Counted from the stretch's first letter, positions 11,975 through 20,244 are shown. The stretch: DNA of 64,000 bases from Rhizobium sp. NZLR1 (GCF_017357385.1 NZ_CP071632.1:4090001-4154000); one strand, 5' to 3'. Notes: generated from the sequence alone by a model not told the origin. A program made the numbers and translations.

Positions 11975-12721
11975 ATGTCTACCCCCGTCGTTCTTATCAC
12001 AGGCGCGCTGACCGGCATCGGTCGAGCCGCTGCAGTAGCACTGGCCAAGGAAGGTAACCGAGTTGTCGTTTCCGGCCGCAATGAGGAAGCAGGCCATGCC
12101 CTGGAAACCGAGCTTCGCTCGCTAGGCGCTGAAGCCGAGTTCATCCGCGCGGATGTTCGCGACGATGACGATGTCCGCAAGCTGGTGGATCAGACGATCG
12201 AACGCTTCGGTCGGTTGGATGCAGCGGTCAACAACGCCGGCACCGAAGGCAAGCCGGGTGCCGTGACCGAACAAACCGCTGAGAGCTATGGAGCGACCTT
12301 CGATACCAACGTGCTCGGTACGCTGCTTTCGATGAAGCACGAGTTGCGCGTCATGCAGGCGCAGGGCCGCGGCAGTATCATTAATATCTCGTCGACCTAT
12401 GGTCATGAAGGAGCCGCCGGCGCGTCCGTTTACGTCGGCAGCAAGCATGCGGTCGAAGGCATGACCAAGTCGGCGGCGCTCGAAGTCGCCGCGACCGGCG
12501 TTCGTGTCAATGCCGTGGCACCTGGCCCGACCGAGACGGGCATGCTGAACCGCTTCACCGGCACACCAGAGAACAAGACTGCACTGCTTTCTGGCGTGCC
12601 GCTTGGCCGTATCGGCCAGCCGGAAGAAATGGCCCATGCCATCGCCTTCCTTGCTTCCGACAAGGCTTCGTTCATCACCGGCCAGATCGTCACGGTCGAT
12701 GGCGGCAAGACTGCTGGTTAA
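11975..12721 (+). CDS. SDR family NAD(P)-dependent oxidoreductase
   Basis: A 248-residue classical short-chain dehydrogenase. The cofactor motif TGALTGIGRAAA lies at residues 9-20 and the NNAG motif near 88. The catalytic Ser (INISS), Tyr (SVYVGSK) and Lys lie between residues 140 and 160. The C-terminal TVDGGKTAG ending is typical of reductases related to FabG. The substrate cannot be read from sequence. It is the first gene after the divergent LysR regulator and is followed closely by an alpha/beta hydrolase gene. Confidence 0.88.
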   Translation: MSTPVVLITGALTGIGRAAAVALAKEGNRVVVSGRNEEAGHALETELRSLGAEAEFIRADVRDDDDVRKLVDQTIERFGRLDAAVNNAGTEGKPGAVTEQTAESYGATFDTNVLGTLLSMKHELRVMQAQGRGSIINISSTYGHEGAAGASVYVGSKHAVEGMTKSAALEVAATGVRVNAVAPGPTETGMLNRFTGTPENKTALLSGVPLGRIGQPEEMAHAIAFLASDKASFITGQIVTVDGGKTAG

Positions 12722-12785
12722 TGCCGAACTCAAGGGCGGCCCCTGGCCGCCCGCATCCTCCAAACTCCAGCAAAGGATGAATACG

Positions 12786-13634
12786 ATGTTTACCCACCAG
12801 ACCGCCCCGACCGAATTCGTCGACGCCAACGGTATCCGCTTCGCCTATCGCCGCTTTGGCAATAAAGACGGCATTCCGCTCGTCTTCAATATGCACTTCA
12901 CCGGTACGATGGATCATTGGGATCCACTGGTAACCGATGGTTTGGCAAGGAATCGCGAGGTGATCCTGTTCAACAATGCCGGCATATCAAGCACCTCTGG
13001 CGAAGTGCCAACTTCAATCGAAGAAATGGCCATCAACGCCGCAGTCTTCATCAAGGCGCTTGGGCTGACTGAGGTCGACGTTCTCGGCTTCTCGCTCGGC
13101 GGACTTGTCGCACAGGAACTGGCGATCGCAGAACCGTTGCTCGTGCGCCGGCTGATCCTCGTCGGTACCGGTCCGCGCAGCGGTGAAGGCATGACAACAT
13201 TGACGCCCGAGGCCCAACAGATCTTCGGCGCAAGTTATGCGGATCCGGATAAACTCTGGCTTGGCGCCTTTTTCACACCTTCCGAGAAAAGCCAGACGGC
13301 CGGCCGCGAATATCTGAAGCGCTTCCGTCTACGCAGCGAAGGTCGTGATCCGGACGTCAGCGACAAGGTAGCATCGGCCCAGATCGCAGCACTTGGCAAG
13401 TGGGGCGCTCCTCGCGAGAATCCCTTCGACTATCTCAAGGCGATCCATCAGCCGACGCTGGTCGTGAATGGAGGACACGACGTGATCATCTATACCGTCA
13501 ACTCCTTCATCCTGCAGCAACAGATCCCGAACGCGCAGCTCATCATCTACCCCGATGCGAACCACGGCTCGCAGTATCAGTATCCCGAACTCTTCGTCGC
13601 GCACGCATCTCATTTCCTCGATGCACTGAAGTAG
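12786..13634 (+). CDS. Alpha/beta-fold hydrolase
   Basis: A 282-residue protein with the hydrolase fold: VFNMHFTGTMDHW as the oxyanion-loop region, nucleophile elbow GFSLGG (about residue 100) and catalytic His in DANHGSQ near the C-terminus. Related proteins include esterases and haloperoxidase-like enzymes; the substrate is unknown. The ATG at 12786 is preferred because AAAGGA lies eight bases before it, whereas an earlier in-frame ATG at 12777 overlaps that site. It sits between two SDR genes, which suggests one small catabolic or detoxification route. Confidence 0.85.
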   Translation: MFTHQTAPTEFVDANGIRFAYRRFGNKDGIPLVFNMHFTGTMDHWDPLVTDGLARNREVILFNNAGISSTSGEVPTSIEEMAINAAVFIKALGLTEVDVLGFSLGGLVAQELAIAEPLLVRRLILVGTGPRSGEGMTTLTPEAQQIFGASYADPDKLWLGAFFTPSEKSQTAGREYLKRFRLRSEGRDPDVSDKVASAQIAALGKWGAPRENPFDYLKAIHQPTLVVNGGHDVIIYTVNSFILQQQIPNAQLIIYPDANHGSQYQYPELFVAHASHFLDALK

Positions 13635-13752
13635 CCGACCCAAACCGGCGCAATCCAGCACTCCGACAAACCCAGCCGACACCCGGCACGCGACTACCGG
13701 CCGATGGACCATGCGTGGATCATCCTGAATTCCAACTCGAAAGGAGACCTTC

Positions 13753-14499
13753 GTGCCCAATCTTTCAGGTAAAACCGCCCTCGTCACTGGTGCCTCGCGC
13801 GGCATCGGCCGCGCCAGCGCGCGGGCGCTGGCCAAGGCAGGCGCACAGGTGCTCGTCCACTACGCTAGCAGCCCGGCCGAAGCCGTCGCTGTTGTCGCCG
13901 AGATCCGCGCAACCGGCGGTCGCGCCGAAAAAATTGGTGCCGACCTTTCGGCAGTAGACGGACCGCACAAGCTCGCCAGGCAGACCCGCGACATTATCGG
14001 CGGGCGACTTGACATTCTGGTGGCAAACGCCGGCGTCTCGAAAGCCGCGACAATCGAGGACATGACGGTCGAAGACTTCGACGGTCTCTACGCCGTCAAT
14101 GTCCGGGCGCCTTTTTTCCTCGTGCAGCAGCTGCGGCCGGTGATGTGCACCGACAGCAGTGTCATCTTCGTCTCCTCGCTCGCGGCGCATGCCTCGGTCG
14201 GCACGCTTTCGGCCTATGCCGCGACGAAGGGCGCAATCGATACACTGGTCAAGCATTTTGCCTCGGCGCTCGGCCCGCATGGCATCCGAGTCAATGCCGT
14301 TGCCCCCGGTGTCGTCGAGACCGACATGTCGAACTTCACCAAGACGGATGCCGGCCGGGATTTCACGCTCGGCATGCAGGCGCTGAAGCGCATCGCCCAA
14401 CCGGACGATATTGCCGGCGCCATCGTCTTCCTCGCTTCCGACGATGCCCGGTGGATCACCGGCGACACACTCCGCGTCGACGGCGGATCGAAACTGTAA
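13753..14499 (+). CDS. SDR family oxidoreductase
   Basis: A second short-chain dehydrogenase of 248 residues, starting with GTG after an AAGGAG site. The cofactor motif TGASRGIGRAS is at residues 10-20. ANAG replaces the usual NNAG, and the catalytic Ser, Tyr (SAYAATK) and Lys are present near 142-160. The ending RVDGGSKL is typical of 3-oxoacyl-ACP-reductase-like proteins. It shares only family-level similarity with the SDR gene 1 kb upstream, so it is not a recent tandem duplicate. Confidence 0.88.
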   Translation: MPNLSGKTALVTGASRGIGRASARALAKAGAQVLVHYASSPAEAVAVVAEIRATGGRAEKIGADLSAVDGPHKLARQTRDIIGGRLDILVANAGVSKAATIEDMTVEDFDGLYAVNVRAPFFLVQQLRPVMCTDSSVIFVSSLAAHASVGTLSAYAATKGAIDTLVKHFASALGPHGIRVNAVAPGVVETDMSNFTKTDAGRDFTLGMQALKRIAQPDDIAGAIVFLASDDARWITGDTLRVDGGSKL

Positions 14500-14534
14500 A
14501 CGCTCATCCATCTCAATCCTTCAAGGACAGGACA

Positions 14535-15167
14535 ATGAAACTCTATCAATCCAAGGGTTCGCCCAATTCTCGCCGCGTGCGGATACTGATCGCCGAAAAG
14601 CACCTCGACGTCGAACTGGTCGCTATCGACCTGGGCGCCAAGGAGCAATTCTCCGATAGCTACCAGGCGGTCAACCCGCGCGTGGTGGTGCCGACCCTCG
14701 TGCTCGATGACGGCACGGCGATCGGCGAGGTTCCCGCCATCCAGCGTTATCTCGACGAGGCATATCCTGATGTGCCGCTGCTCGGTACGACGCCGAAGGA
14801 AAAAGCGATCATTGCCATGTGGGATCGGCGGGTAGAGGCGGAAGGCTTCGCCTCCACAATGGAAGCGATCCGCAACACTGTGCCAGGACTGAAGGACCGC
14901 GCCATTGCTGGCCCGCATGATTACGAACAGATCCCTGCCCTCATCGACCGTAGCAGGAAACGTCTCGCCAATTTCTACGGCGATCTCGAAATGCGCCTAA
15001 AAGACGTCCCCTTTGTTGCCGGCAATGCCTTCTCGGTGGCCGATATCACGGCACTGGTGACCGTGGATTTCGCTACAAACGCAATCTCCGCGCCAATCCC
15101 TGCTGAGACGACGGCATTGAAGGCCTGGTACGACAAGATCGCCAACCGGCCAGCGGCAACTGCCTGA
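14535..15167 (+). CDS. Glutathione S-transferase family protein
   Basis: A 210-residue protein with an N-terminal thioredoxin-like domain (KLYQSKGSPNSRRVRILIAEK; the Ser-Pro-Asn-Ser stretch is the likely glutathione-activating region), the substrate-side VVPTLVLDDG turn, and an all-helical C-terminal domain (about 90-205) with FSVADITALV. It starts at ATG 14535 after AAGGACAGG. It closes the SDR-hydrolase-SDR-GST run and fits a detoxification or dehalogenation role, though no substrate can be named. Confidence 0.88.
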   Translation: MKLYQSKGSPNSRRVRILIAEKHLDVELVAIDLGAKEQFSDSYQAVNPRVVVPTLVLDDGTAIGEVPAIQRYLDEAYPDVPLLGTTPKEKAIIAMWDRRVEAEGFASTMEAIRNTVPGLKDRAIAGPHDYEQIPALIDRSRKRLANFYGDLEMRLKDVPFVAGNAFSVADITALVTVDFATNAISAPIPAETTALKAWYDKIANRPAATA

Positions 15168-15333
15168 TGCCCGTAAGCGGCGGTAGCAAGCATTGCGACC
15201 GTCGCATACGCTTCTCCTGCCCCTGCAACTCGGATCTCCTCTGGGAACAGGGCCGCACCGCTCGCTCGGCATAACCTCTTGGGGTTATGTTCGATCCGTC
15301 CGCCTTCCTTCGTCATTTGTTCACAAAAACAAT

Positions 15334-15510
15334 ATGCATGTCTCGACGCTTACCGATGGCCGCTTCAAGGGTCTCGACATGACCTGTCCCTTCAATATGC
15401 TGCCGCAGCTTCCGGCCCTCTCGCTGCCCGTCGGGTTGCAGATTGTCGGCCGCCGTTTCGGCGACGAACATGTACTTTCCCATGGTGCTGCACTGGAGGC
15501 ACGCCTAATC
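15334..15510 (+). pseudogene. Remnant of an amidase-signature enzyme (C-terminal part)
   Basis: In one frame this stretch reads TDGRFKGLDMTCPFNMLPQLPALSLP followed directly by VGLQIVGRRFGDEHVLSHGAALEA. That is the C-terminal core of amidase-signature hydrolases. The few residues expected between the two blocks (a CG...DGLP loop) are missing, and no N-terminal catalytic region exists upstream. The frame then continues into sequence unrelated to amidases. It is therefore a decayed fragment with an internal deletion, not a working gene. Intact family members hydrolyse amides using a Ser-cisSer-Lys triad, which is absent here. Confidence 0.75.
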
Positions 15511-15613
15511 GCAACCGGCATCACCCAACGCGTCTGCCGCCACCCTGAACCGTGCCCCTTGACTTATGCCCGCGATCGTCCGACTTCACTTGGGACGAAC
15601 GAAGGAGAGGACG

Positions 15614-16360
15614 ATGACGGAAACCGCCAGAAGCACGATCGACCAGACCGAGGTGGACCGCTTCTCGGCAATGGCGGCGGAATGGTGGAGCCCGACCGGC
15701 AAGTTCAAGCCGCTGCACAAATTCAACCCCGTCCGCCTCACCTATATAAGAGACAAGGCCTGCGAGAATTTCGGCCGTGATCCGAAAAGCGCCCGCCCGC
15801 TCGACGGCCTGCGCGTACTCGATATCGGCTGCGGCGGCGGTCTGTTGTCTGAACCGGTCGCCCGCATGGGCGCCTCAGTCACCGGCGCCGATCCGTCCGA
15901 GAAGAATATCGGCATCGCCTCGACCCATGCCAGGGCTTCCGGCGTTTCGGTCGATTATCGCGCCGTCACCGCCGAGGAGCTGGCAGACGCCGGCGAAACT
16001 TTCGACATCGTTTTAAACATGGAAGTGGTCGAACACGTCGCCGACGTCGAGTTCTTCATGACCACCTGCGCGAAAATGGTCCGCCCCGGCGGCCTGATCT
16101 TCGTTGCCACCATCAACCGCACCATGAAGGCGGCAGCGCTTGCCATCTTCGCTGCCGAGAACATCTTACGCTGGCTGCCGCGCGGCACCCACCAGTATGA
16201 AAAACTGGTGCGCCCGGAAGAGCTGGAAAAGCCATTGGCGGCAAGCGGGCTCGAAATCACCGACCGCACCGGCGTCTTCTTCAATCCGCTGTCGAACCAG
16301 TGGAACCTGTCCAAGGATATGGACGTGAACTATATGCTGCTGGCCAGGCGCGGGGCGTAA
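15614..16360 (+). CDS. ubiG: Ubiquinone biosynthesis O-methyltransferase UbiG
   Basis: A 248-residue SAM-dependent enzyme that performs both O-methylations in ubiquinone synthesis. The SAM motif [14 protein letters not shown] is near residue 70, and the family signatures [16 protein letters not shown] and EVVEHV are present. I chose the ATG at 15614, after GGAGAGG, over an earlier in-frame start because it gives the usual family N-terminus. It stands alone between the amidase remnant and a toxin-antitoxin remnant. Confidence 0.95.
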   Translation: MTETARSTIDQTEVDRFSAMAAEWWSPTGKFKPLHKFNPVRLTYIRDKACENFGRDPKSARPLDGLRVLDIGCGGGLLSEPVARMGASVTGADPSEKNIGIASTHARASGVSVDYRAVTAEELADAGETFDIVLNMEVVEHVADVEFFMTTCAKMVRPGGLIFVATINRTMKAAALAIFAAENILRWLPRGTHQYEKLVRPEELEKPLAASGLEITDRTGVFFNPLSNQWNLSKDMDVNYMLLARRGA

Positions 16361-16421
16361 GCAAAGTCCTTGCACCCAGAAAATTGTGATAAGATGATCC
16401 GGTCATCCGAAGAGAAAACCG

Positions 16422-16694
16422 ATGGGCGAAGCCGCAGAAGTTACCGTTACTCTCGAGCCTCGTCTCGAAGAATATGTGCGCGACGATGTCGCCCGCGGCG
16501 CCTATAAATCGAGTAGCGACTATATCGAAAGTGTGCTCCGCGAGCGCTACGATGATGATCAACGCGTTCACGAACTGGAAGACGAGTTACAGAAGGGCAT
16601 CGACGATCTGGAAGCGGGACAAGTCATGTCCCTCGACGAGACGTTCGACAGTGTCTACGCGGAACTTGGTCTGGACAAGCTCCGCGCTCGGTGA
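16422..16694 (+). CDS. ParD-like ribbon-helix-helix antitoxin
   Basis: A 90-residue protein. The N-terminal strand EVTVTLEPRLEEYVRDDVARGAYKSSSDYIESVLRE (written in parts: EVTVTLEP, ARGAYKSSSDYI, ESVLRE) is the RHH DNA-binding fold of ParD antitoxins. The acidic C-terminal half (DDDQRVHELEDELQKGIDDLE) is the expected toxin-binding tail. Such proteins bind ParE toxin and repress their own promoter. Only a truncated parE remains downstream, so this antitoxin appears orphaned. It may have a residual regulatory role or protect against a related toxin elsewhere. Confidence 0.85.
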   Translation: MGEAAEVTVTLEPRLEEYVRDDVARGAYKSSSDYIESVLRERYDDDQRVHELEDELQKGIDDLEAGQVMSLDETFDSVYAELGLDKLRAR

Positions 16695-16695
16695 A

Positions 16696-16800
16696 GGTGG
16701 CTTTTTCATCTTCTTTCGAGTTGAAGGCTCTACCGTGAAGGTGTTGCGTATCCCGCATGGCGCGCGCGATTACGCCCGCATCCTTCGATGGATGACTTGA
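16696..16800 (+). pseudogene. C-terminal remnant of a ParE-type toxin gene
   Basis: Just after the antitoxin stop, in the +1 frame, the sequence reads GGFFIFFRVEGSTVKVLRIP then HGARDYARILRWMT and stop. This matches the last third of ParE/RelE-fold toxins (Y.IFYRV......V.R..HGARD). The first two thirds of the normal roughly 100 residues are missing. No start codon or ribosome site yields a full toxin, so the toxin has been lost by deletion. Confidence 0.75.
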
Positions 16801-16804
16801 AATC

Positions 16805-17233
16805 TTAATTCACATCTTCAGGCAAAACGGGAATGGCGGCGATCTCGATGCCCTCTTCGAGAAGCGCCTGCGCCTCGTCGACCGTCGCCTGGCCGATGAT
16901 GCCGCGGGCATCCGCCTCGCCATAATGGATCTTGCGGGCTTCCTCGGGAAACTGCGTGCCGACGTCCTCGGAATTGGCCTTGACCGCGGCGACCGCCTCT
17001 TTGAGCTTTTGCAGCGCCTCCTGACGCAGGGCATCCATCGCCAGCGTCTGCCTCTCGTCCTTCTTCCGCGCCGTCGACACCGAGGGCGCCATCAGGAGCT
17101 TGGAGACGGCGGCGGAATGACAGACCGGACAGGTCAGGAAACCGGTCGCGACCTGGCGATCGAAATCGGCACTTTCCGAAAACCAGCCTTCGAATTCATG
17201 GGCATTGTCGCAAGTGAGGGAATAGCGGATCAA
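16805..17233 (-). CDS. DUF1178 family protein
   Basis: A 142-residue protein matching DUF1178: N-terminal MIRYSLTCDNAHEFEGWF and a CPVC pair which, with an earlier Cys, resembles a zinc ribbon. The C-terminus is acidic. Its function is unknown. Its start overlaps the stop of the nitrilase-family gene by four bases, indicating translational coupling in the grxC-nitrilase-DUF1178 run found in many alphaproteobacteria. Confidence 0.88.
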   Translation of the reverse strand: MIRYSLTCDNAHEFEGWFSESADFDRQVATGFLTCPVCHSAAVSKLLMAPSVSTARKKDERQTLAMDALRQEALQKLKEAVAAVKANSEDVGTQFPEEARKIHYGEADARGIIGQATVDEAQALLEEGIEIAAIPVLPEDVN

Positions 17234-18087
17234 GCGGCGACGCCTCCGGCGACTGCTCCCGCAATCTTCTCGACCGAGAACTCCCGGCCGTTCCTCAGGT
17301 TCGGGATCTTGTCATGCGCAGCCTTGACCGCGCCGGGATCGATGTCGGCGATGATGACCGCCTCCCCTGTGGCGCCGGCCGACGCCAGCACCGTGCCCCA
17401 GGGATCGACGATCATCGAATGGCCGAAGGTCTCGCGCCCATCCTCGTGCCGGCCGGCCTGCGCGGCGGCGATGACAAAGACACCGTTCTCGATCGCGCGT
17501 GCCCTGAGCAGTATCTCCCAATGCGCTTCGCCGGTCTGCTTGGTAAAGGCGGCGGGAACTGTCATCACCTCGGCGCCGGCAACCGCCTGGGCGCGGAAGA
17601 GTGCTGGAAAGCGCACATCGTAGCAGATCGCAAAGCCCACTTCGGCAAAGGGCAGCGACAGGACGCGCGCCTCCGAGCCAGCCGTATAGGCGGCACTTTC
17701 CCGCCAACTCTCGCCATTGTCGAGGTCGACGTCGAACATGTGGATCTTGTCGTAGCGATTGAGGATCCTGCCGTCGGGGCCAAACAGGAAACCGCGATTG
17801 GCGATCTTGCCGTCGGCTAGCGCAATCGCCGTCGAGCCGACATGCATGTGGATGCCGAGTTCCCGGGCGAGCTCGGAGCCGGTTTTGACGATGATGTCAT
17901 GCGTCTCGTCTGCGAGCACCGCACGCGCCGCCGCGCGGTCACGCTGCAGCATGCCGGTCATCTCAGGCGTCTGCACATAGGTCGCGCCTTGGGCGGCGGC
18001 CTCGCGCACCAGCCGTGCCATGGTGGCGGCATTCTTCACCGGATCAACCCCGGAGCACATCTGGACGGCGGCAGCCTTGAAACTCAT
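17230..18087 (-). CDS. Carbon-nitrogen hydrolase, Nit-type omega-amidase family
   Basis: A 285-residue member of the nitrilase superfamily. The Glu-Lys-Cys triad is visible: Glu in VQTPEMTGML (about 43), Lys in RYDKIHMFDV (about 113) and Cys in GFAICYDVRFP (about 147). Nit proteins remove the amide from damaged glutathione or alpha-keto acid amides. The adjacency to a glutaredoxin gene makes deaminated-glutathione repair attractive, but this is inference. The ATG at 18087 follows GAGGAAG and matches the family N-terminus (MSFKAAAVQM). Confidence 0.9.
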   Translation of the reverse strand: MSFKAAAVQMCSGVDPVKNAATMARLVREAAAQGATYVQTPEMTGMLQRDRAAARAVLADETHDIIVKTGSELARELGIHMHVGSTAIALADGKIANRGFLFGPDGRILNRYDKIHMFDVDLDNGESWRESAAYTAGSEARVLSLPFAEVGFAICYDVRFPALFRAQAVAGAEVMTVPAAFTKQTGEAHWEILLRARAIENGVFVIAAAQAGRHEDGRETFGHSMIVDPWGTVLASAGATGEAVIIADIDPGAVKAAHDKIPNLRNGREFSVEKIAGAVAGGVAA

Positions 18088-18097
18088 CGGTTCTTCC

Positions 18098-18355
18098 TCA
18101 AGCCGCCAGCATCGTATCGAGCTTGCCGGCCCGATCGAGCGCAAACAGATCGTCGCAACCGCCGACATGATCGGCGCCGATGAATATCTGCGGGAAGGTG
18201 GTACGCCCGTTCGACTTGCCGATCATCTCTCGGCGAAGGTCCGGTGAATATGTCGCATCGTGCTCGACGTAGTCGACACCCTTTTCTTCGAGAAGGGACT
18301 TGGCGCGGGTGCAAAAACCGCAGAACTGCCGCGTATAGATGGTGACGGGTATCAT
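18098..18355 (-). CDS. grxC: Glutaredoxin 3
   Basis: An 85-residue class I glutaredoxin. The active site is CGFC (residues 11-14) in place of the usual CPYC; TFPQIFIGADHVGGCDD supplies the cis-Pro and glutathione-binding GG. It reduces disulfides and glutathione adducts in the cytosol. The start at 18355 gives the standard N-terminus (MIPVTIYT). It is the first gene of a run with the nitrilase-family and DUF1178 genes; the gap to the former is about 10 bases. Confidence 0.93.
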   Translation of the reverse strand: MIPVTIYTRQFCGFCTRAKSLLEEKGVDYVEHDATYSPDLRREMIGKSNGRTTFPQIFIGADHVGGCDDLFALDRAGKLDTMLAA

Positions 18356-18386
18356 AATCTCTCCAGACCGATGCCGGGTATTTCTG

Positions 18387-19163
18387 TCATATAGGCTCGG
18401 ACAATGCCCTTGCAAAGGTCAAAACCGTTATCTCGGCCGCGCCCGCCTTGCGCAGCGTCTGGCTTGCCGCAGCCACCGTCGCCCCTGTTGTATAGACGTC
18501 GTCGACGAGGACGATGCGCTTGCCGAAAATGTCGTTTTCGCAACCTTTGGCAATCGCGAAAGCGCCCCTGACATTATCTTCGCGCGCCTTCGCGCCAAGG
18601 CCAACCTGCTGGCTGGTGCGCTTGACGCGCACAAGTGTGGCGGCAAGAAGCGGCTTACCCGAGAGCCTCGCCATATGGCGGGCAAGTTCGGCTGCCTGGT
18701 TGAATTTGCGCGCCAGCATACGGGTGCGGTGCAGCGGCACCGGGATCAGCGCATCGCAGCTTTCGACCGTCCCTTCGGAAGCGCGCAGCATCCAGGCAGC
18801 CATCATCGGTGCCAGATCGGTGCGGTCGCGATATTTCAACCCATGCACGAGATCGCGAACCGCATGGTCGTGGGTCGCAGCCGACCGCAACCGATCGAAG
18901 GGCGGCGGGTGAGCAATCGCCTCGGCGCTGAGGATGCCGGCGCCGAGATCATGCGAGAAGGGAATGCCGAGCACCTCGCAATAGGGCCGTTCGATGAAGC
19001 GGATGCCGGACCAGCACTTCGCACACAGCCCGCGATGGCCGCCGGTCGAAATGCCGCAGACGGAACAGGCCGGGGGATAGAGAAAATCTGCAAGCACGGA
19101 AAACGGCCGCAAAAGCTGCGCCCGCAAGAACTCCGTCCGTGTTTTGCCATCGATCGGCCTCAT
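18387..19163 (-). CDS. ComF family phosphoribosyltransferase-like protein
   Basis: A 258-residue ComF protein. A zinc-ribbon (CSVC ... CAKC) lies near residues 33-56. The C-terminal phosphoribosyltransferase domain has the PRPP-binding loop IVLVDDVYTTGATV (about 222-235). In naturally competent bacteria ComF helps DNA uptake; in rhizobia its role is unclear. The start at 19163 was chosen because longer versions run into the intergenic repeat at 19175-19282. It is followed by grxC after about 30 bases. Confidence 0.9.
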   Translation of the reverse strand: MRPIDGKTRTEFLRAQLLRPFSVLADFLYPPACSVCGISTGGHRGLCAKCWSGIRFIERPYCEVLGIPFSHDLGAGILSAEAIAHPPPFDRLRSAATHDHAVRDLVHGLKYRDRTDLAPMMAAWMLRASEGTVESCDALIPVPLHRTRMLARKFNQAAELARHMARLSGKPLLAATLVRVKRTSQQVGLGAKAREDNVRGAFAIAKGCENDIFGKRIVLVDDVYTTGATVAAASQTLRKAGAAEITVLTFARALSEPI

Positions 19164-19174
19164 CCGGCTGAGAC

Positions 19175-19282
19175 TAAAGCATGTCGCGCAAAAGTGTGCA
19201 GCGGTTTTTGCGTCAACCACATGCGTAAAAACAAAGAGCTAAAGCGCATGGAGCGAATCTGAAAGATCGCGACGCGCTTTAG
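19175..19282. repeat. Family-A intergenic palindromic repeat (RIME/RPE-like), copy 1
   Basis: The pattern is TAAAGCATGTCGCGCAAAA, then GTGTGCAGCGG, then ACATGCGTAAA, then CTAAAGCGC and a closing GACGCGCTTTAG. It contains two nested inverted repeats and lies between divergent comF and the methyltransferase gene. The same order of blocks recurs at several other sites in this window. Confidence 0.85.
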
Positions 19283-19345
19283 CGCGTTCTTTCAGAAAGG
19301 AAAATCGTCTTGCTGCGTAAGCGCCACAGGATTAATGACATCGTC

Positions 19346-20230
19346 ATGGAATCGATCTTCGACAGAGCCCTGATCGCCGCACATCGTCATCGCGCGCTCG
19401 CCAATAACGACCCGAAAGCCGCCTTCCTGCTCGACATTGCCGCTGAGGAAATGGCGGAAAGGCTTGCTGTTGTCGAGCGGACCTTCGAGACCGCCGTCGA
19501 ACTGCATGGCGCAACTGGAGCCGCCGCCCGTGCCGCGCTGGCGACCGGCAAGATCGGCACGATGATGCGCGTCGAGAGCGAGAGGGCCTATGCGAGCCCA
19601 GGCGAAACCTTGATCGAGGCGCCGCTTGAGGACGTGCCGCTCCAGCCGCAATCGGCCAATCTCATCCTTGCTCCGCTCAGCTTGCATCTGACCAACGATA
19701 CGCCAGGCGTCTTCATCCAGATCCGTCGCGCTCTAAAGCCGGACGGCCTGTTCCTGGCGGCTATCCCCGGTGCCAGCACGCTGCAGGAACTGCGCGACGT
19801 GCTGCTGGCCGCCGAGGTCGAGATGACAGGCGGCGCAAGCCCGCGTGTCATCCCCTTCGCCGATGTGCGCGATGTCGGCAGCCTCTTGCAGCGCGCCGGT
19901 TTCGCGCTGCCGGTGATCGACGCGGAAAACTACACGGTACGATATGATTCGCTATTTCCGCTGATGCGGGATCTGAGAGCCATGGGCATGAGCAATCCGC
20001 TTGCAGCCAGGGGCCGGGTGCCGCTGACGCGCGCCTTCTTCCTGCGTGCAGCCGAGATCTATGCCGAGCGCTATTCCGATCCCGACGGGCGCATCCGCGC
20101 GACCTTCTCTATCATCTATGTCTCGGGATGGGCGCCGCACGAGAGCCAGCAAAAGCCGCTGAGGCCGGGTTCAGCCAAGGCACGCCTTGCCGATGCGCTG
20201 AAGGTGGACGAGCACAAGCTCAGCCAGTGA
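19346..20230 (+). CDS. NDUFAF5-like methyltransferase-domain protein
   Basis: A 294-residue protein of the class I methyltransferase fold related to the complex I assembly factor NDUFAF5 (IFDRALIAAHRHRAL at the start, LHLTNDTPGVFIQIRRALKPDGLFLAAIPGA in parts as motif post-I region). The glycine-rich SAM motif I is poorly kept (AVELHGATGAAARA), so catalysis is uncertain. The ATG at 19346 matches family N-termini, but a TTG at 19310 has a better ribosome site (GAAAGGA) and would add 12 residues. An intergenic repeat lies just upstream. Confidence 0.8.
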   Translation: MESIFDRALIAAHRHRALANNDPKAAFLLDIAAEEMAERLAVVERTFETAVELHGATGAAARAALATGKIGTMMRVESERAYASPGETLIEAPLEDVPLQPQSANLILAPLSLHLTNDTPGVFIQIRRALKPDGLFLAAIPGASTLQELRDVLLAAEVEMTGGASPRVIPFADVRDVGSLLQRAGFALPVIDAENYTVRYDSLFPLMRDLRAMGMSNPLAARGRVPLTRAFFLRAAEIYAERYSDPDGRIRATFSIIYVSGWAPHESQQKPLRPGSAKARLADALKVDEHKLSQ

Positions 20231-20244
20231 CAGCGACGGTCTCT

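Noticed and set aside
15269..15293. CATAACC-TCTTGG-GGTTATG hairpin as terminator of the GST gene
   Set aside because: The stem is short and no T-rich tail follows; it lies about 100 bases from the stop codon.
18087..18168. Longer N-terminus for the Nit-type hydrolase
   Set aside because: The upstream extension overlaps grxC and has no family resemblance; the start at 18087 has a ribosome site and the standard N-terminus.
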